NCBI GenBank assembly: GCA_937981985.1
Contig: CALJNB010000076.1
Span: 1-41,196 of the forward strand
Source of the DNA: an uncultured bacterium
GTDB taxonomy: Bacteria > Myxococcota_A > Bradymonadia > Bradymonadales > Bradymonadaceae
Direction of reading: 5' to 3'
DNA length: 41,196 nt
Below, piece by piece: positions 32,975 to 41,196 of this stretch. The notes beneath the pieces were generated by a model. It saw nothing but the letters and a program-made list of their open reading frames with translations. It made no database searches and was not told the origin of the DNA. Both the position numbers and the translations under genes were made by a program. The first letter of the stretch is position 1; each line of letters begins with the position of its first letter.

Positions 32975-35125
32975 ATGAAAAAATTTACCATGCTTGTAGC
33001 GGTTTCAATGCTCTTTGCCTGTGGAGGAGACGATGATAAAAACAACTCCCAAACGGCCAACAATAATTCCAATAACGGTTCTACTGTTGGGCCCAATAAC
33101 AAATCGAATAACAACACTAATAATAGCAAAACGACGGGCCAAACCATTAACGGTGCCTGCTTAGAAAAAAACTGTCAAAACCCTTTGGCATGGTGTGACG
33201 GAACTATCGCAGTCACATTCTCAACCCCAGCCTCGTGTGACGACACGACAGGTGATTGTTCTAACGGAATGGAATCACGACTTGATTGCGCGGCTACCGG
33301 CGAAGCTTGCGACAATGGTGTTTGTGTCGAAACATGCGAAGCTGATGACGTTTGCGAGGCACCAGCAGATGTTTGCTCCGGCGCGATTCTTACGTCTTAC
33401 TCAGGCGCCGGGATGTGTGATCTTGCTATCGGCGCATGCAGTTACGCCGCCGTTACAAGCGCAACGGATTGCAACTCCCTCGAACAAGTTTGTCAGGTCG
33501 ATAAGTGCGTCGATCTTTGTGAAAACGGGTGCCTTCCTCCCGCAGGATTTTGCACTGGCAATACCGCAACATCCTATTCCGGTAACGGAATGTGCGCGTT
33601 CCTTGATGGATCGTGTGACTATTCAAACGTTGAAACCGTCACTGATTGCGCGCTCGCTAATCTAACTTGTTCTGACGGCGTCTGCGTCGGTGGAACACCG
33701 ATTCCTCCAACGCCTGGCGATTTAGTTTTCACCGAAATCCTTCCCGATTCAGACGCTGTTGATGATAATCTTGGAGAGTGGATCGAGATTCAAAACGTGT
33801 CGGGTAGCCCCATTCTTCTCAACGATCTCGTTCTAAAAGATGACGGTGCCGACTCCCATGTAATCACGGCAGCGAACGACTTGATTGTAAATCCCGGACA
33901 GTATTTTTTATTGGGTCGAAACGCCGATATGTTACTCAATGGTGGTGTTGATATAGGATACGAATACGCAACCTATTCTCTTTCAAATTCGTCGGATGAA
34001 GTTCTCTTAGAAACTACCGCTGGTGTCGTGATTGACCGGGTCGACTATTCTGGTGCAATGGGATTCTCGAGAGGAGTCAGCATGCAGCTTGGAAACCAAC
34101 ACGATTTCAAAGCGGTAGATAATAACGACGCACAGTATTGGTGTCCGGCCACCACGACCTTTGGAGGCGGAGATTTCGGAACTCCAGGTGTCGTAAATAG
34201 TGATTGTTTACCACCGGCGGTTGTAACAATTTACGATATCCAAGATGCAACGAAACCAAATCACCCCGCCCCCAATTCAGATGTTGAAGTAAAAGGCGTT
34301 GTAGTGAGCGCTAAAAGCGACCGGTTTATTTGGGTACAAGAGATCGCCGGAGGAGCGCATAGTGGAATCCACATTCAAGCAGGTTCGACGGATGTGAGCC
34401 TCCTCAATGTAGGAGATACGATCGATTTCATCGGGGCCTATATTGAGGCAAGCGGTCAATCACAGATCACACTTGATAGCTTCACAGTGAGTGCAAGCGG
34501 GGCGACGACCAGTCCAGAACTTCTTGATTCCGCAATTTTTGCCGATGCAGTCGAAGCCGAAAAGTGGGAAGGCGTACTTGTACAAATCAACGAAGCTGGC
34601 GTTACCAAAGAGAACGCAGATGGACCGGGAAATAATTTCAACGAGACCCTTCTCGACGGCGTAATCCGAATCGATGATCGTTTGAGTGCTTTCACACAAC
34701 CGGCACCGTGTAGCTTCTTTGATACTATCGTCGGGCCAGTGGAATTCTCCTTTGGAAATTACAAAATATTACCGAGAAGCACAGCAGATATGGTGGAGTC
34801 TAGCGAGACCGTCACCGATTCAAGCGCCGATGCAACAGCATCGGTTAGCATCGTCGGAGTCGGTGCCGGTGGATATTCTCCGAAAATTCTCTGCGTTTCT
34901 TCCGGCGCGACACTTACCTTCACCAACGATTCGACAGGGACACACGATGCCGTGAGTCGAAACCCGGCTGAAGTCGCACCCAATAATTTCAGCACCAATA
35001 CGTTGTTGCCAGCGTTGCTTGCTCCGGGGTCAGAATTTAGTTTTGTAGCCGGTGCTGAGGCGACCGAACATTATCGTTGTACGCCACACCCGACAATGGA
35101 AGGTGTCATCATCGTCCTCCCCTAA
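32975..35125 (+). CDS. Multidomain lipoprotein: Cys-rich repeats, lamin-tail-like domain, blue-copper domain
   Basis: This 716-residue protein has a lipobox LFAC (C16) followed by an Asn-rich linker. Three similar Cys-rich modules of ~55 residues follow (about 60-240), with repeated TSYSGxGMC. A lamin-tail-like domain occupies ~247-375 (DLVFTEILPDS, EWIEIQNVSG, GQYFLLGR). An OB-fold-like segment follows (~415-600). The last ~100 residues form a cupredoxin with type 1 copper ligands: His in TGTHDAVS, then C702, H705 and M708 in CTPHPTM. ATG 32975 has AGGA six bases upstream. It is surface-attached and may take part in copper or electron transfer, or in adhesion; no partner genes are adjacent. 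Confidence 0.83.
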   Translation: MKKFTMLVAVSMLFACGGDDDKNNSQTANNNSNNGSTVGPNNKSNNNTNNSKTTGQTINGACLEKNCQNPLAWCDGTIAVTFSTPASCDDTTGDCSNGMESRLDCAATGEACDNGVCVETCEADDVCEAPADVCSGAILTSYSGAGMCDLAIGACSYAAVTSATDCNSLEQVCQVDKCVDLCENGCLPPAGFCTGNTATSYSGNGMCAFLDGSCDYSNVETVTDCALANLTCSDGVCVGGTPIPPTPGDLVFTEILPDSDAVDDNLGEWIEIQNVSGSPILLNDLVLKDDGADSHVITAANDLIVNPGQYFLLGRNADMLLNGGVDIGYEYATYSLSNSSDEVLLETTAGVVIDRVDYSGAMGFSRGVSMQLGNQHDFKAVDNNDAQYWCPATTTFGGGDFGTPGVVNSDCLPPAVVTIYDIQDATKPNHPAPNSDVEVKGVVVSAKSDRFIWVQEIAGGAHSGIHIQAGSTDVSLLNVGDTIDFIGAYIEASGQSQITLDSFTVSASGATTSPELLDSAIFADAVEAEKWEGVLVQINEAGVTKENADGPGNNFNETLLDGVIRIDDRLSAFTQPAPCSFFDTIVGPVEFSFGNYKILPRSTADMVESSETVTDSSADATASVSIVGVGAGGYSPKILCVSSGATLTFTNDSTGTHDAVSRNPAEVAPNNFSTNTLLPALLAPGSEFSFVAGAEATEHYRCTPHPTMEGVIIVLP

Positions 35126-35144
35126 AATGAAGGTACAAGAAACG

Positions 35145-35173
35145 AAAAAGCCACGCATCAACGTGGCTTTTTT
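35145..35173. terminator. Bidirectional terminator between lipoprotein and leuS
   Basis: AAAAAGCCACG and CGTGGCTTTTTT form an 11-bp stem with a six-base loop, flanked by A- and T-runs on both strands. It sits between convergent stops at 35125 and 35216 and serves both. Confidence 0.9.
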
Positions 35174-35215
35174 ATTGAGTTTAGGTCAAACGAAGATTTT
35201 TAAGCGTAAGCTAGA

Positions 35216-37801
35216 TCAACCGACTACGAAATTAAGAATGCGACCTTCTTTGTAGATAATACGACGGATCGTTTTACCTTCAATATGCGACATCACACCC
35301 TCCACGGCTTTGGCTGCTTCTACTGCGACCTCCTCAGTGGCGTTGGGTGCAATATGAATCGTACCACGAACTTTGCCCATCACCTGAACCCCAAGTTCAA
35401 TCGTATCCACGACCAAGAACTCATCATTATATTCTGGCCAGCCCGCGTTAATTACAGAGTCTGAATTCCCGAAACGTTCCCATAACTCTTCACACAGATG
35501 CGGTGCGTAAGGAGCGAGTAACTTCGCCAAGGTTTCTGCGCATTCGCGCGGAACTTGGTCGAGTTTGTAAAGATGATTCACAAACTCCATCATCAACGCG
35601 ATCGCCTTATTGAAACGCATTTTCTCAGTATCCTCGCCCACACGTTTGATCGTTGAGTGAAGCTTTCGTCGGGTATCTTCATCCATCTCAATATCGGCAA
35701 CTTTATCCGAGATCCCCTCTTCATTACAAAACAGTCTCCAAATTCTATTTACGAAACGAAAGACCCCAGGAACCGATTCTGTTTTCCACGGTTTTGACTG
35801 TTCAAAAGGTCCCATAAACATCACGTACATACGCAAAGTATCGGCACCGAATTCTGCGACTACATCATCAGGGTTAACAACATTTCCACGAGACTTTGAC
35901 ATCTTCTCAGTAAGCGGAAGTAATTCCACGTCGTGATCGGGATGGAATGCTTTCTTCACATCTCCGTCTACAACCCAACGCACATCGTCGACATGAACAG
36001 TTCGCTTTAAAGTCGGTACATCCGGAGAGAGTTCTTTCCAAGAATAAGCCTTTTTATCGTCTGCTCCCTCGTAGTACTCGTAAGCGATTCCTAGAATCAT
36101 CCCTTGGTTTACTATTTTCTGGAAAGGCTCTTTAGTCGTCACAACTCCGCAATCATATAGAACTTTGTGCCAAAAACGGGCGTACAAAAGATGTAACACG
36201 GCGTGCTCAGTTCCGCCGACGTACATATCAACAGGCATCCAATACTTTTCTTTCTCTGGTTCAATAACCATTGTCGAATTATCGGGATCTAAGAAACGCA
36301 AATAGTACCAGCAAGACCCAGCCCATTGAGGCATCGTATTTGTTTCTCGTGTCCCATTTTCTGGTTCATTCACCCAATCAATGGCTCGCGAAAGCGGCGG
36401 CTCCCCTTGTTCATTCGGCTTGTAATCTTCGATCTCGGGAAGACGTAATGGAAGCATCTCTTCTGGAAGCGCCTCGTAGGTGCCGTCTTCCTTCATCACC
36501 AATGGGAAAGGTTCCCCCCAGTAGCGCTGGCGAGAAAAAAGCCAATCGCGAAGTTTGTAGTTAACGGCACTTTGTCCGCATTTATTTTCTTCCAACCAAT
36601 AGGCAATTTTCTTTTTCGCTTTTCCAACCGAAAGTCCGTTAAGAATTCCGGAGTTCATAAGCTTACCCGCACCTACATACGCTTCTTCTTCGATGCTTCC
36701 ACCGGAAACAACTTGAACGATGGGAAGGTCGAACTTTTTCGCGAAGGCATAATCACGAACATCGTGAGCAGGCACGGCCATGATGGCGCCAGTTCCGTAA
36801 GAGGCTAAAACGTAGTCGGCGATCCAAATGGGAATGCGTTCATCGTTAACGGGGTTGATGGCATAAGCTCCGGTGAAAACACCGGTTTTTTCTTTTGACT
36901 CGTCGTTTCTTGCTCGCTCACTCTTTTTAGTAGCTTCCAACTGATATGCCTCAATGGCCGATTTTTGATCCGCGGTAGTAATAATATTTACTAAAGCGTG
37001 CTCGGGTGAAAGCACCATATAGGTAGCACCAAACAAGGTATCAGGACGGGTCGTGTACACCCGAATTTGAGCATCGTTATCGATATATTCTGGATCGATT
37101 TTAAAGTCGACTTCCGCCCCAAGAGATTTTCCAATCCAATTACGCTGCATTTCTTTTAGCGAATCGGGCCAGTCCAAAAGATCTAAATCATCAATCAAGC
37201 GATCCGCATACTCTGTAATTTTTAGCATCCACTGACGCATGGGTTTGCGGATTACCGGGAATCCACCCACTTCACTTTTGCCGTCCTGGACCTCTTCATT
37301 CGAAAGAACCGTTCCAAGTTCTGGACACCAGTTCACCGGAGTTTCGGCGATGTAGGCTAAGTCGCGATGGTACAGCTGAAGAAATATCCACTGGGTCCAT
37401 TTATAATAATCAGGATCTGAGGTTCGAACCTCACGATCCCAATCATAACCGAGGCCAAGAATTTTCAACTGTTCTTTAAAAATACCAATATTGGTTTCGG
37501 TAATCTCGGCCGGATGAATACCCGTTTTTAATGCGTATTGTTCTGTGGGTAAGCCGAACGAATCCCACCCCATCGGATGGAGGACGTTAAAGCCCTTTGC
37601 CATTTTGAAACGTGCAAAAATATCTGAACCCGCGTAATTTTCAACATGACCCACATGCAGACCATTCCCGCTTGGATAGGGAAACATATCCAGAACGTAG
37701 AATTTCTCTTTACTGTGATCGACGTCCGTTTTGAAGGTCGCTTGTTCGTCCCAGAAGGCTTGCCATTTGGGTTCAATTTTCGACGGTTGATATTCTGACA
37801 T
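35216..37801 (-). CDS. leuS: Leucyl-tRNA synthetase
   Basis: This class I synthetase charges tRNA-Leu. The 861-residue product shows the HIGH-type motif HVGH (49-52) within [17 protein letters not shown]. An editing (CP1) domain follows with [19 protein letters not shown] and [12 protein letters not shown]. Then come [18 protein letters not shown], the KMSKS loop ([15 protein letters not shown]) and a C-terminal anticodon/tRNA-binding part ending in [12 protein letters not shown]-like sequence. ATG 37801 has AAGGAG at six bases. The frame runs 22 codons upstream without similarity. No T-box leader is visible in the 159-base upstream gap. Confidence 0.98.
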   Translation of the reverse strand: MSEYQPSKIEPKWQAFWDEQATFKTDVDHSKEKFYVLDMFPYPSGNGLHVGHVENYAGSDIFARFKMAKGFNVLHPMGWDSFGLPTEQYALKTGIHPAEITETNIGIFKEQLKILGLGYDWDREVRTSDPDYYKWTQWIFLQLYHRDLAYIAETPVNWCPELGTVLSNEEVQDGKSEVGGFPVIRKPMRQWMLKITEYADRLIDDLDLLDWPDSLKEMQRNWIGKSLGAEVDFKIDPEYIDNDAQIRVYTTRPDTLFGATYMVLSPEHALVNIITTADQKSAIEAYQLEATKKSERARNDESKEKTGVFTGAYAINPVNDERIPIWIADYVLASYGTGAIMAVPAHDVRDYAFAKKFDLPIVQVVSGGSIEEEAYVGAGKLMNSGILNGLSVGKAKKKIAYWLEENKCGQSAVNYKLRDWLFSRQRYWGEPFPLVMKEDGTYEALPEEMLPLRLPEIEDYKPNEQGEPPLSRAIDWVNEPENGTRETNTMPQWAGSCWYYLRFLDPDNSTMVIEPEKEKYWMPVDMYVGGTEHAVLHLLYARFWHKVLYDCGVVTTKEPFQKIVNQGMILGIAYEYYEGADDKKAYSWKELSPDVPTLKRTVHVDDVRWVVDGDVKKAFHPDHDVELLPLTEKMSKSRGNVVNPDDVVAEFGADTLRMYVMFMGPFEQSKPWKTESVPGVFRFVNRIWRLFCNEEGISDKVADIEMDEDTRRKLHSTIKRVGEDTEKMRFNKAIALMMEFVNHLYKLDQVPRECAETLAKLLAPYAPHLCEELWERFGNSDSVINAGWPEYNDEFLVVDTIELGVQVMGKVRGTIHIAPNATEEVAVEAAKAVEGVMSHIEGKTIRRIIYKEGRILNFVVG

Positions 37802-37960
37802 GTTAACTCCTTGCGCTCTTTCTAAGCGGTCTAGGTTAGAGCTATCAAGGAATGTCGTTGGTCGCAACGAAACTATTTCTAAATTGATTTTGAGTTAGAG
37901 ATCTGAACTTTCTTGAGCGGGCTAACTATCGATTCCTCATTCGTTTACACGCTGTTTGTC

Positions 37961-38557
37961 TTAAAGACTGATTCCCAACCCCAGAGAGGGAACGACATAA
38001 AAACCGTTCGAACCCGCACCAAGCGCGTATTGATATCCAACTTCTAGGTTTGCTGAGAACCCGAAGTTACGCGTAGCGCCAAGACCAACGCCAGCTTGGA
38101 CTGAAGGAGCGATATAGGAGCCTTCGACTGGGCCAGCGAAATAATGGAAAAAATTTACACCCGGCGAAACCCGAAATCCCAAACCACTTTCTGATTGAAC
38201 AGTATACGCGGCAAATAAACGCGAATTGAGCGTGACGCTCCAACTACCATTCCAGTAAGTGGGTGCTCCACTCGCGGTGAGTCCAGTCATCAATTGTCTT
38301 GTATGCATCCAACCCACCGTAGCGGTCAAACCGGCAGGCTGGAGTCCCCAAACGGTTTCGCCGTTGATTATCGTCAGTCTTGCCGACGGACCTGATATTC
38401 TCGCCTTAAAAAAGGGCCCGAGTCCATCATCTACAGGTGCCTCCGTCGAGTCCTCCTGCGCATGTACGGTTGACCCAACCATGATCAATATAAGGATACA
38501 AGACAATGCAATCCAATTGATTGGCCGATCCCAATTCATAACTTTTGCTGATTTCAT
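37961..38557 (-). CDS. Small exported protein with outer-membrane barrel character
   Basis: This 198-residue protein has a signal peptide (core WIALSCILILIMVG, cleavage near VHAQE). Glycine- and aromatic-rich alternating strands follow, such as GLGFRVSPGVNFFHYFAG and GFSANLEVGYQYALGAG, ending in SLGLGISL. This suggests an eight-stranded-type barrel or an OMP-like fold. I do not recognise a specific family. ATG 38557 has TTGGAG upstream; an upstream Met at 38617 lacks one. It lies alone between leuS and the pyrophosphatase terminator. Confidence 0.7.
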   Translation of the reverse strand: MKSAKVMNWDRPINWIALSCILILIMVGSTVHAQEDSTEAPVDDGLGPFFKARISGPSARLTIINGETVWGLQPAGLTATVGWMHTRQLMTGLTASGAPTYWNGSWSVTLNSRLFAAYTVQSESGLGFRVSPGVNFFHYFAGPVEGSYIAPSVQAGVGLGATRNFGFSANLEVGYQYALGAGSNGFYVVPSLGLGISL

Positions 38558-38651
38558 ATCATCTCCAAGTTTTGTTCTGCCGATACGTACCACAATTTCA
38601 ATCGATACTTTGCGCAATATTGACGCCTAATTCTCGTAAATTCTCGAACAC

Positions 38652-38677
38652 AAAAAAGCCCCAGAAAACACTGAGGC
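38652..38677 (-). terminator. Terminator of the pyrophosphatase-OmpA gene
   Basis: On the minus strand GCCTCAG pairs with CTGGGGC (one G-U) over a six-base loop and is followed by six Ts. It is about 25 bases after the stop codon. Confidence 0.75.
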
Positions 38678-38680
38678 CGT

Positions 38681-38700
38681 TTAGTAAAACGAATTACTAA
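38681..38700. repeat. Inverted repeat next to the pyrophosphatase stop
   Basis: TTAGTAA and TTACTAA, seven bases each, flank a six-base spacer two bases after the stop codon. It may help protect the transcript end or be incidental to the adjacent terminator. Confidence 0.4.
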
Positions 38701-38702
38701 AC

Positions 38703-41196
38703 TTAGTCAACGCCTACGACGCTGAAAGTGATGCGACGGTTCTTCGCTTTTCCCTCAGGAGTTGCGTTATCACCAACCGGCTTTGTTTCGCCGTAGCCAA
38801 TCGCTTTAACACGATCAGCTGTTATTCCCTTTTCGCCAAGATACTTGGCAACCGCGGCTGCACGAGCCTGGCTCAACTTGAGGTTAGCAGCGTCATCTCC
38901 ATCGGCGTCAGTATGACCCGCAACTTCAAGCTTTGCGTCTTTGCATTTCATCGAAAGTGCAACAAGCGCGTCTAGCAACTTGTTTGACTTACGCGCTATC
39001 GCAGCAGATCCGGTTTTGAAAACGATTTTGTCCGCACCAAGCAATACATTGTATTCAGACTGGCAAGAGTTTAACGCTCTGAACGCAGGTGTGAAATCTA
39101 AAGAAGCCGGAGCGCCTGCAGAGAAACCTTCAGGGAAGCTAGCGTAAGATGCGAGGATCTTCTTGTAAGACTGATTAGAAGAAACCTGTCCACTTAGAAG
39201 GTAGCTCTCGCCGCCAACAAGAGATGAGTTTCCACTTGAAAGGAGTCCGATGTGCTCTGTGGCCATTGCAGCCATTTTTCCGTATGCGCCTTTTGCATCT
39301 CCTTTCTTAACAGTTAATTGGTCAATGAATTTACCTTTTCCGATGAACTTAGTCGCTGCTGCGAGAATTGAATCTTTTGTAGCTTGGTCAGGAACCAAAC
39401 CATTAAGGACAACACCTTTATCGTTACGGTAAAAGGAGAACGCGTAGTCAGCAGCTGTAAGCCCAGCGGCAACGGCTGCTACTTTGGCAACTTTTGCCGC
39501 AGGTGCAGCTTTAACCTCAGGAATGCTATCAACTGCGATAATCGGTGCGAGTACAAGTGCAACAACCGACATCAACTTGAGAAGAATGTTCAAAGAAGGA
39601 CCCGCTGTATCCTTGAAAGGATCGCCAACGGTATCGCCGTTTACTGCAGCTTCGTGAGCATCAGAACCTTTTCCACCGTGGTGTCCCGATTCAACATATT
39701 TCTTCGCATTATCCCAAGCACCACCAGCGTTAGATTGGAAGATCGCCATTGCAACACCAGAAGTGGTAACACCAGCGAGTAATCCACCAAGAAGAACCGG
39801 GTCGATGAAACCGGCAATCACTGGAACCGAAATCGCGAGAACGCCAGGCCAAATCATTTCTTTGAGTGCGGCCTCTGTTGAGATTTCAACACATTTTGCG
39901 TATTCGGCTTTTGCAGTTCCTTCAAGTAACCCTGGAATTTCTTTGAATTGACGACGTACTTCAACAATCATTGCACCGGCAGATCGTCCAACTGCTTTCA
40001 ATGCCATTGCGGAGAAAACGAACGGCATGATAGCCCCAATGAAAACACCAATCATAACAGTAGGCTCGAGCAAATCGATACCCGGAATATTGGCTTGTTG
40101 TGTGAAGGCACTGAAAAGAGCAAGGGCCGTCAGTGCGGCTGAACCGATGGCAAATCCTTTACCGATTGCAGCAGTTGTATTTCCAACCGAATCAAGCTTA
40201 TCGGTTCTTTCACGTACTTCTTTTGGAAGGTGCGCCATTTCAGCGATTCCACCAGCGTTATCAACAATGGGACCGAAGGCATCAACTGCAAGTTGAATAC
40301 CTGTAGTGGCAAGCATACCGAGTGCGGCAAGCGCAATTCCGTAAAGACCGGCGAAGTAATAGGCAACAAAGATAGCTGCAGAAATCAATAATACAGGGAT
40401 TGCAGTTGAGTTCATTCCCAAAGCAAGTCCAGCAATGATATTTGGAGCGGTTCCCATTTCAGATTCTTTAGCGATTTCTTTCACCGGACCATAGTGGTCA
40501 GATGTGTAGTATTCGGTAACAAAACCAATAAGTGTACCGGCAACGAGTCCTCCGATGGTTGCCCAAAAAGGTCCCATTTGCGTGTATGTGTTTTCGCCAA
40601 TCGTGAGTCCGCCTTCTGGAATGAATGCTTGAACAAGGAAGAAGGTTCCAATTGCGGCGACAACGGCAGCGCCGATTGTTCCTTTGTGGAGCGCCATCGC
40701 AGGATTTCCATCTTCAGAAACGCGCACGGCGAAAGTGAAGATGATTGAAACGACAATGCCCATCGCAGCGATCATAAGTGGAAGGAATATGGGGTCGGCG
40801 CTTCCAGCGGCCTGTGCCCAAGCAATACCTAAAACCATAGAACCGACAATGGAGCCGACGTATGATTCGAAAAGATCGGCACCCATTCCAGCAACATCAC
40901 CTACGTTATCACCTACGTTATCTGCAATTGTTGCAGGATTACGCGGATCATCTTCCGGAATTCCAGCTTCAACCTTACCCACAAGATCGGCACCAACATC
41001 AGCAGCTTTGGTATAAATTCCGCCGCCAACTCGTGCGAAAAGAGCGATTGAAGATGCGCCTAAAGAGAATCCCGTGAGGATGCTTAATAATTGAGTAACG
41101 ATTACAGAGTCTTGAACAGCAGACGCTGGGTCTTTGAACATCACGCTAAGATCAATGTTGAGACCTTTAGTGAATCCAAGAAGCAAAAGTCCAAAC
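38703..41196 (-). CDS. Membrane pyrophosphatase fused to C-terminal OmpA domain, N-terminus outside window
   Basis: The frame is open to the window edge with 831 visible codons. Numbering here starts at TTG 41186, which is not a real start. The first ~550 residues are a membrane pyrophosphatase that couples PPi hydrolysis to ion pumping: [59 protein letters not shown] and a last helix near 537-551. [10 protein letters not shown] (A339, G342) is the K+-dependent class signature. After an Ala/Lys linker comes a BON-like segment (~575-670). A clear OmpA domain follows (~715-827: [34 protein letters not shown]). The pumps' C-terminus faces the periplasm, so the added domain can bind peptidoglycan. 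About 150-200 N-terminal residues are missing. Confidence 0.9.
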   Translation of the reverse strand, partial: FGLLLLGFTKGLNIDLSVMFKDPASAVQDSVIVTQLLSILTGFSLGASSIALFARVGGGIYTKAADVGADLVGKVEAGIPEDDPRNPATIADNVGDNVGDVAGMGADLFESYVGSIVGSMVLGIAWAQAAGSADPIFLPLMIAAMGIVVSIIFTFAVRVSEDGNPAMALHKGTIGAAVVAAIGTFFLVQAFIPEGGLTIGENTYTQMGPFWATIGGLVAGTLIGFVTEYYTSDHYGPVKEIAKESEMGTAPNIIAGLALGMNSTAIPVLLISAAIFVAYYFAGLYGIALAALGMLATTGIQLAVDAFGPIVDNAGGIAEMAHLPKEVRERTDKLDSVGNTTAAIGKGFAIGSAALTALALFSAFTQQANIPGIDLLEPTVMIGVFIGAIMPFVFSAMALKAVGRSAGAMIVEVRRQFKEIPGLLEGTAKAEYAKCVEISTEAALKEMIWPGVLAISVPVIAGFIDPVLLGGLLAGVTTSGVAMAIFQSNAGGAWDNAKKYVESGHHGGKGSDAHEAAVNGDTVGDPFKDTAGPSLNILLKLMSVVALVLAPIIAVDSIPEVKAAPAAKVAKVAAVAAGLTAADYAFSFYRNDKGVVLNGLVPDQATKDSILAAATKFIGKGKFIDQLTVKKGDAKGAYGKMAAMATEHIGLLSSGNSSLVGGESYLLSGQVSSNQSYKKILASYASFPEGFSAGAPASLDFTPAFRALNSCQSEYNVLLGADKIVFKTGSAAIARKSNKLLDALVALSMKCKDAKLEVAGHTDADGDDAANLKLSQARAAAVAKYLGEKGITADRVKAIGYGETKPVGDNATPEGKAKNRRITFSVVGVD

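Overview
The window reads as a chromosome segment from a Myxococcota/Bradymonadota-like deltaproteobacterial lineage of moderate G+C. The grounds are inferential. Several lipoproteins carry Asn/Thr-rich linkers and Cys-rich modules directly after the lipobox. A GltJ/AgmX-type protein combines a zinc ribbon, a GYF domain and a TonB-like C-terminus. Tandem outer-membrane barrels and large periplasmic TPR proteins of the myxobacterial Glt/Nfs kind are also present. Genes are dense, with many 1-8 base overlaps, and no gene-free stretch exceeds about 300 bases. The longest is 4017-4300, a divergent promoter region.

Layout. 1-4016 (minus): a four-gene, overlapping operon with ZorA-, ZorB- and ZorC-like proteins (MotA-like channel, MotB/OmpA-like stator, EH-signature protein) and a fourth gene cut by the window edge. 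It is best explained as a Zorya-type anti-phage system. 4301-5812 (plus): an esterase lipoprotein. 6047-10566 (plus): secA-folB-site-2 protease-VOC operon. 10727-12760 (minus): ilvE-fbaB metabolic pair. 12890-14620 (minus) and 14809-15699 (plus): divergent surface lipoproteins, one with six Ig-like repeats and one with a CAP/SCP domain. 15745-16152 (plus): methylmalonyl-CoA epimerase that appears to start at a rare ATT codon.

16186-28446 (minus) is the largest unit: eight genes for a vWA-like lipoprotein, two paralogous outer-membrane barrels, two large periplasmic TPR proteins, a TPR lipoprotein, a small exported protein and a GltJ-like transmembrane protein. This resembles the Myxococcus gliding (Glt) or spore-coat (Nfs) envelope machine gathered into one operon and ending at a strong terminator. 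No TolQR-type motor for it lies inside the window. The MotA/MotB-like pair at the left edge belongs to the Zorya-like operon.

28681-28753 is tRNA-Phe(GAA) with a recognisable promoter and terminator. 28788-30355: a CYTH protein diverging from an App1/HAD-type phosphatase-like protein. 30352-32757 (minus): TerB-like, Trm112-like, MiaE and a glycosyltransferase, mostly overlapping. 32975-35125 (plus): a multidomain lipoprotein with Cys-rich modules, a lamin-tail-like domain and a C-terminal blue-copper domain. 35216-37801 (minus): leucyl-tRNA synthetase. 37961-38557 (minus): a small barrel-like exported protein. 38703-41196 (minus, N-terminus outside the window): a membrane pyrophosphatase fused to a periplasmic OmpA peptidoglycan-binding domain, an unusual fusion.

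Most promising for follow-up: the Zorya-like operon with its undefined fourth gene, the consolidated Glt/Nfs-like operon, the pyrophosphatase-OmpA fusion and the ATT-initiated epimerase gene.
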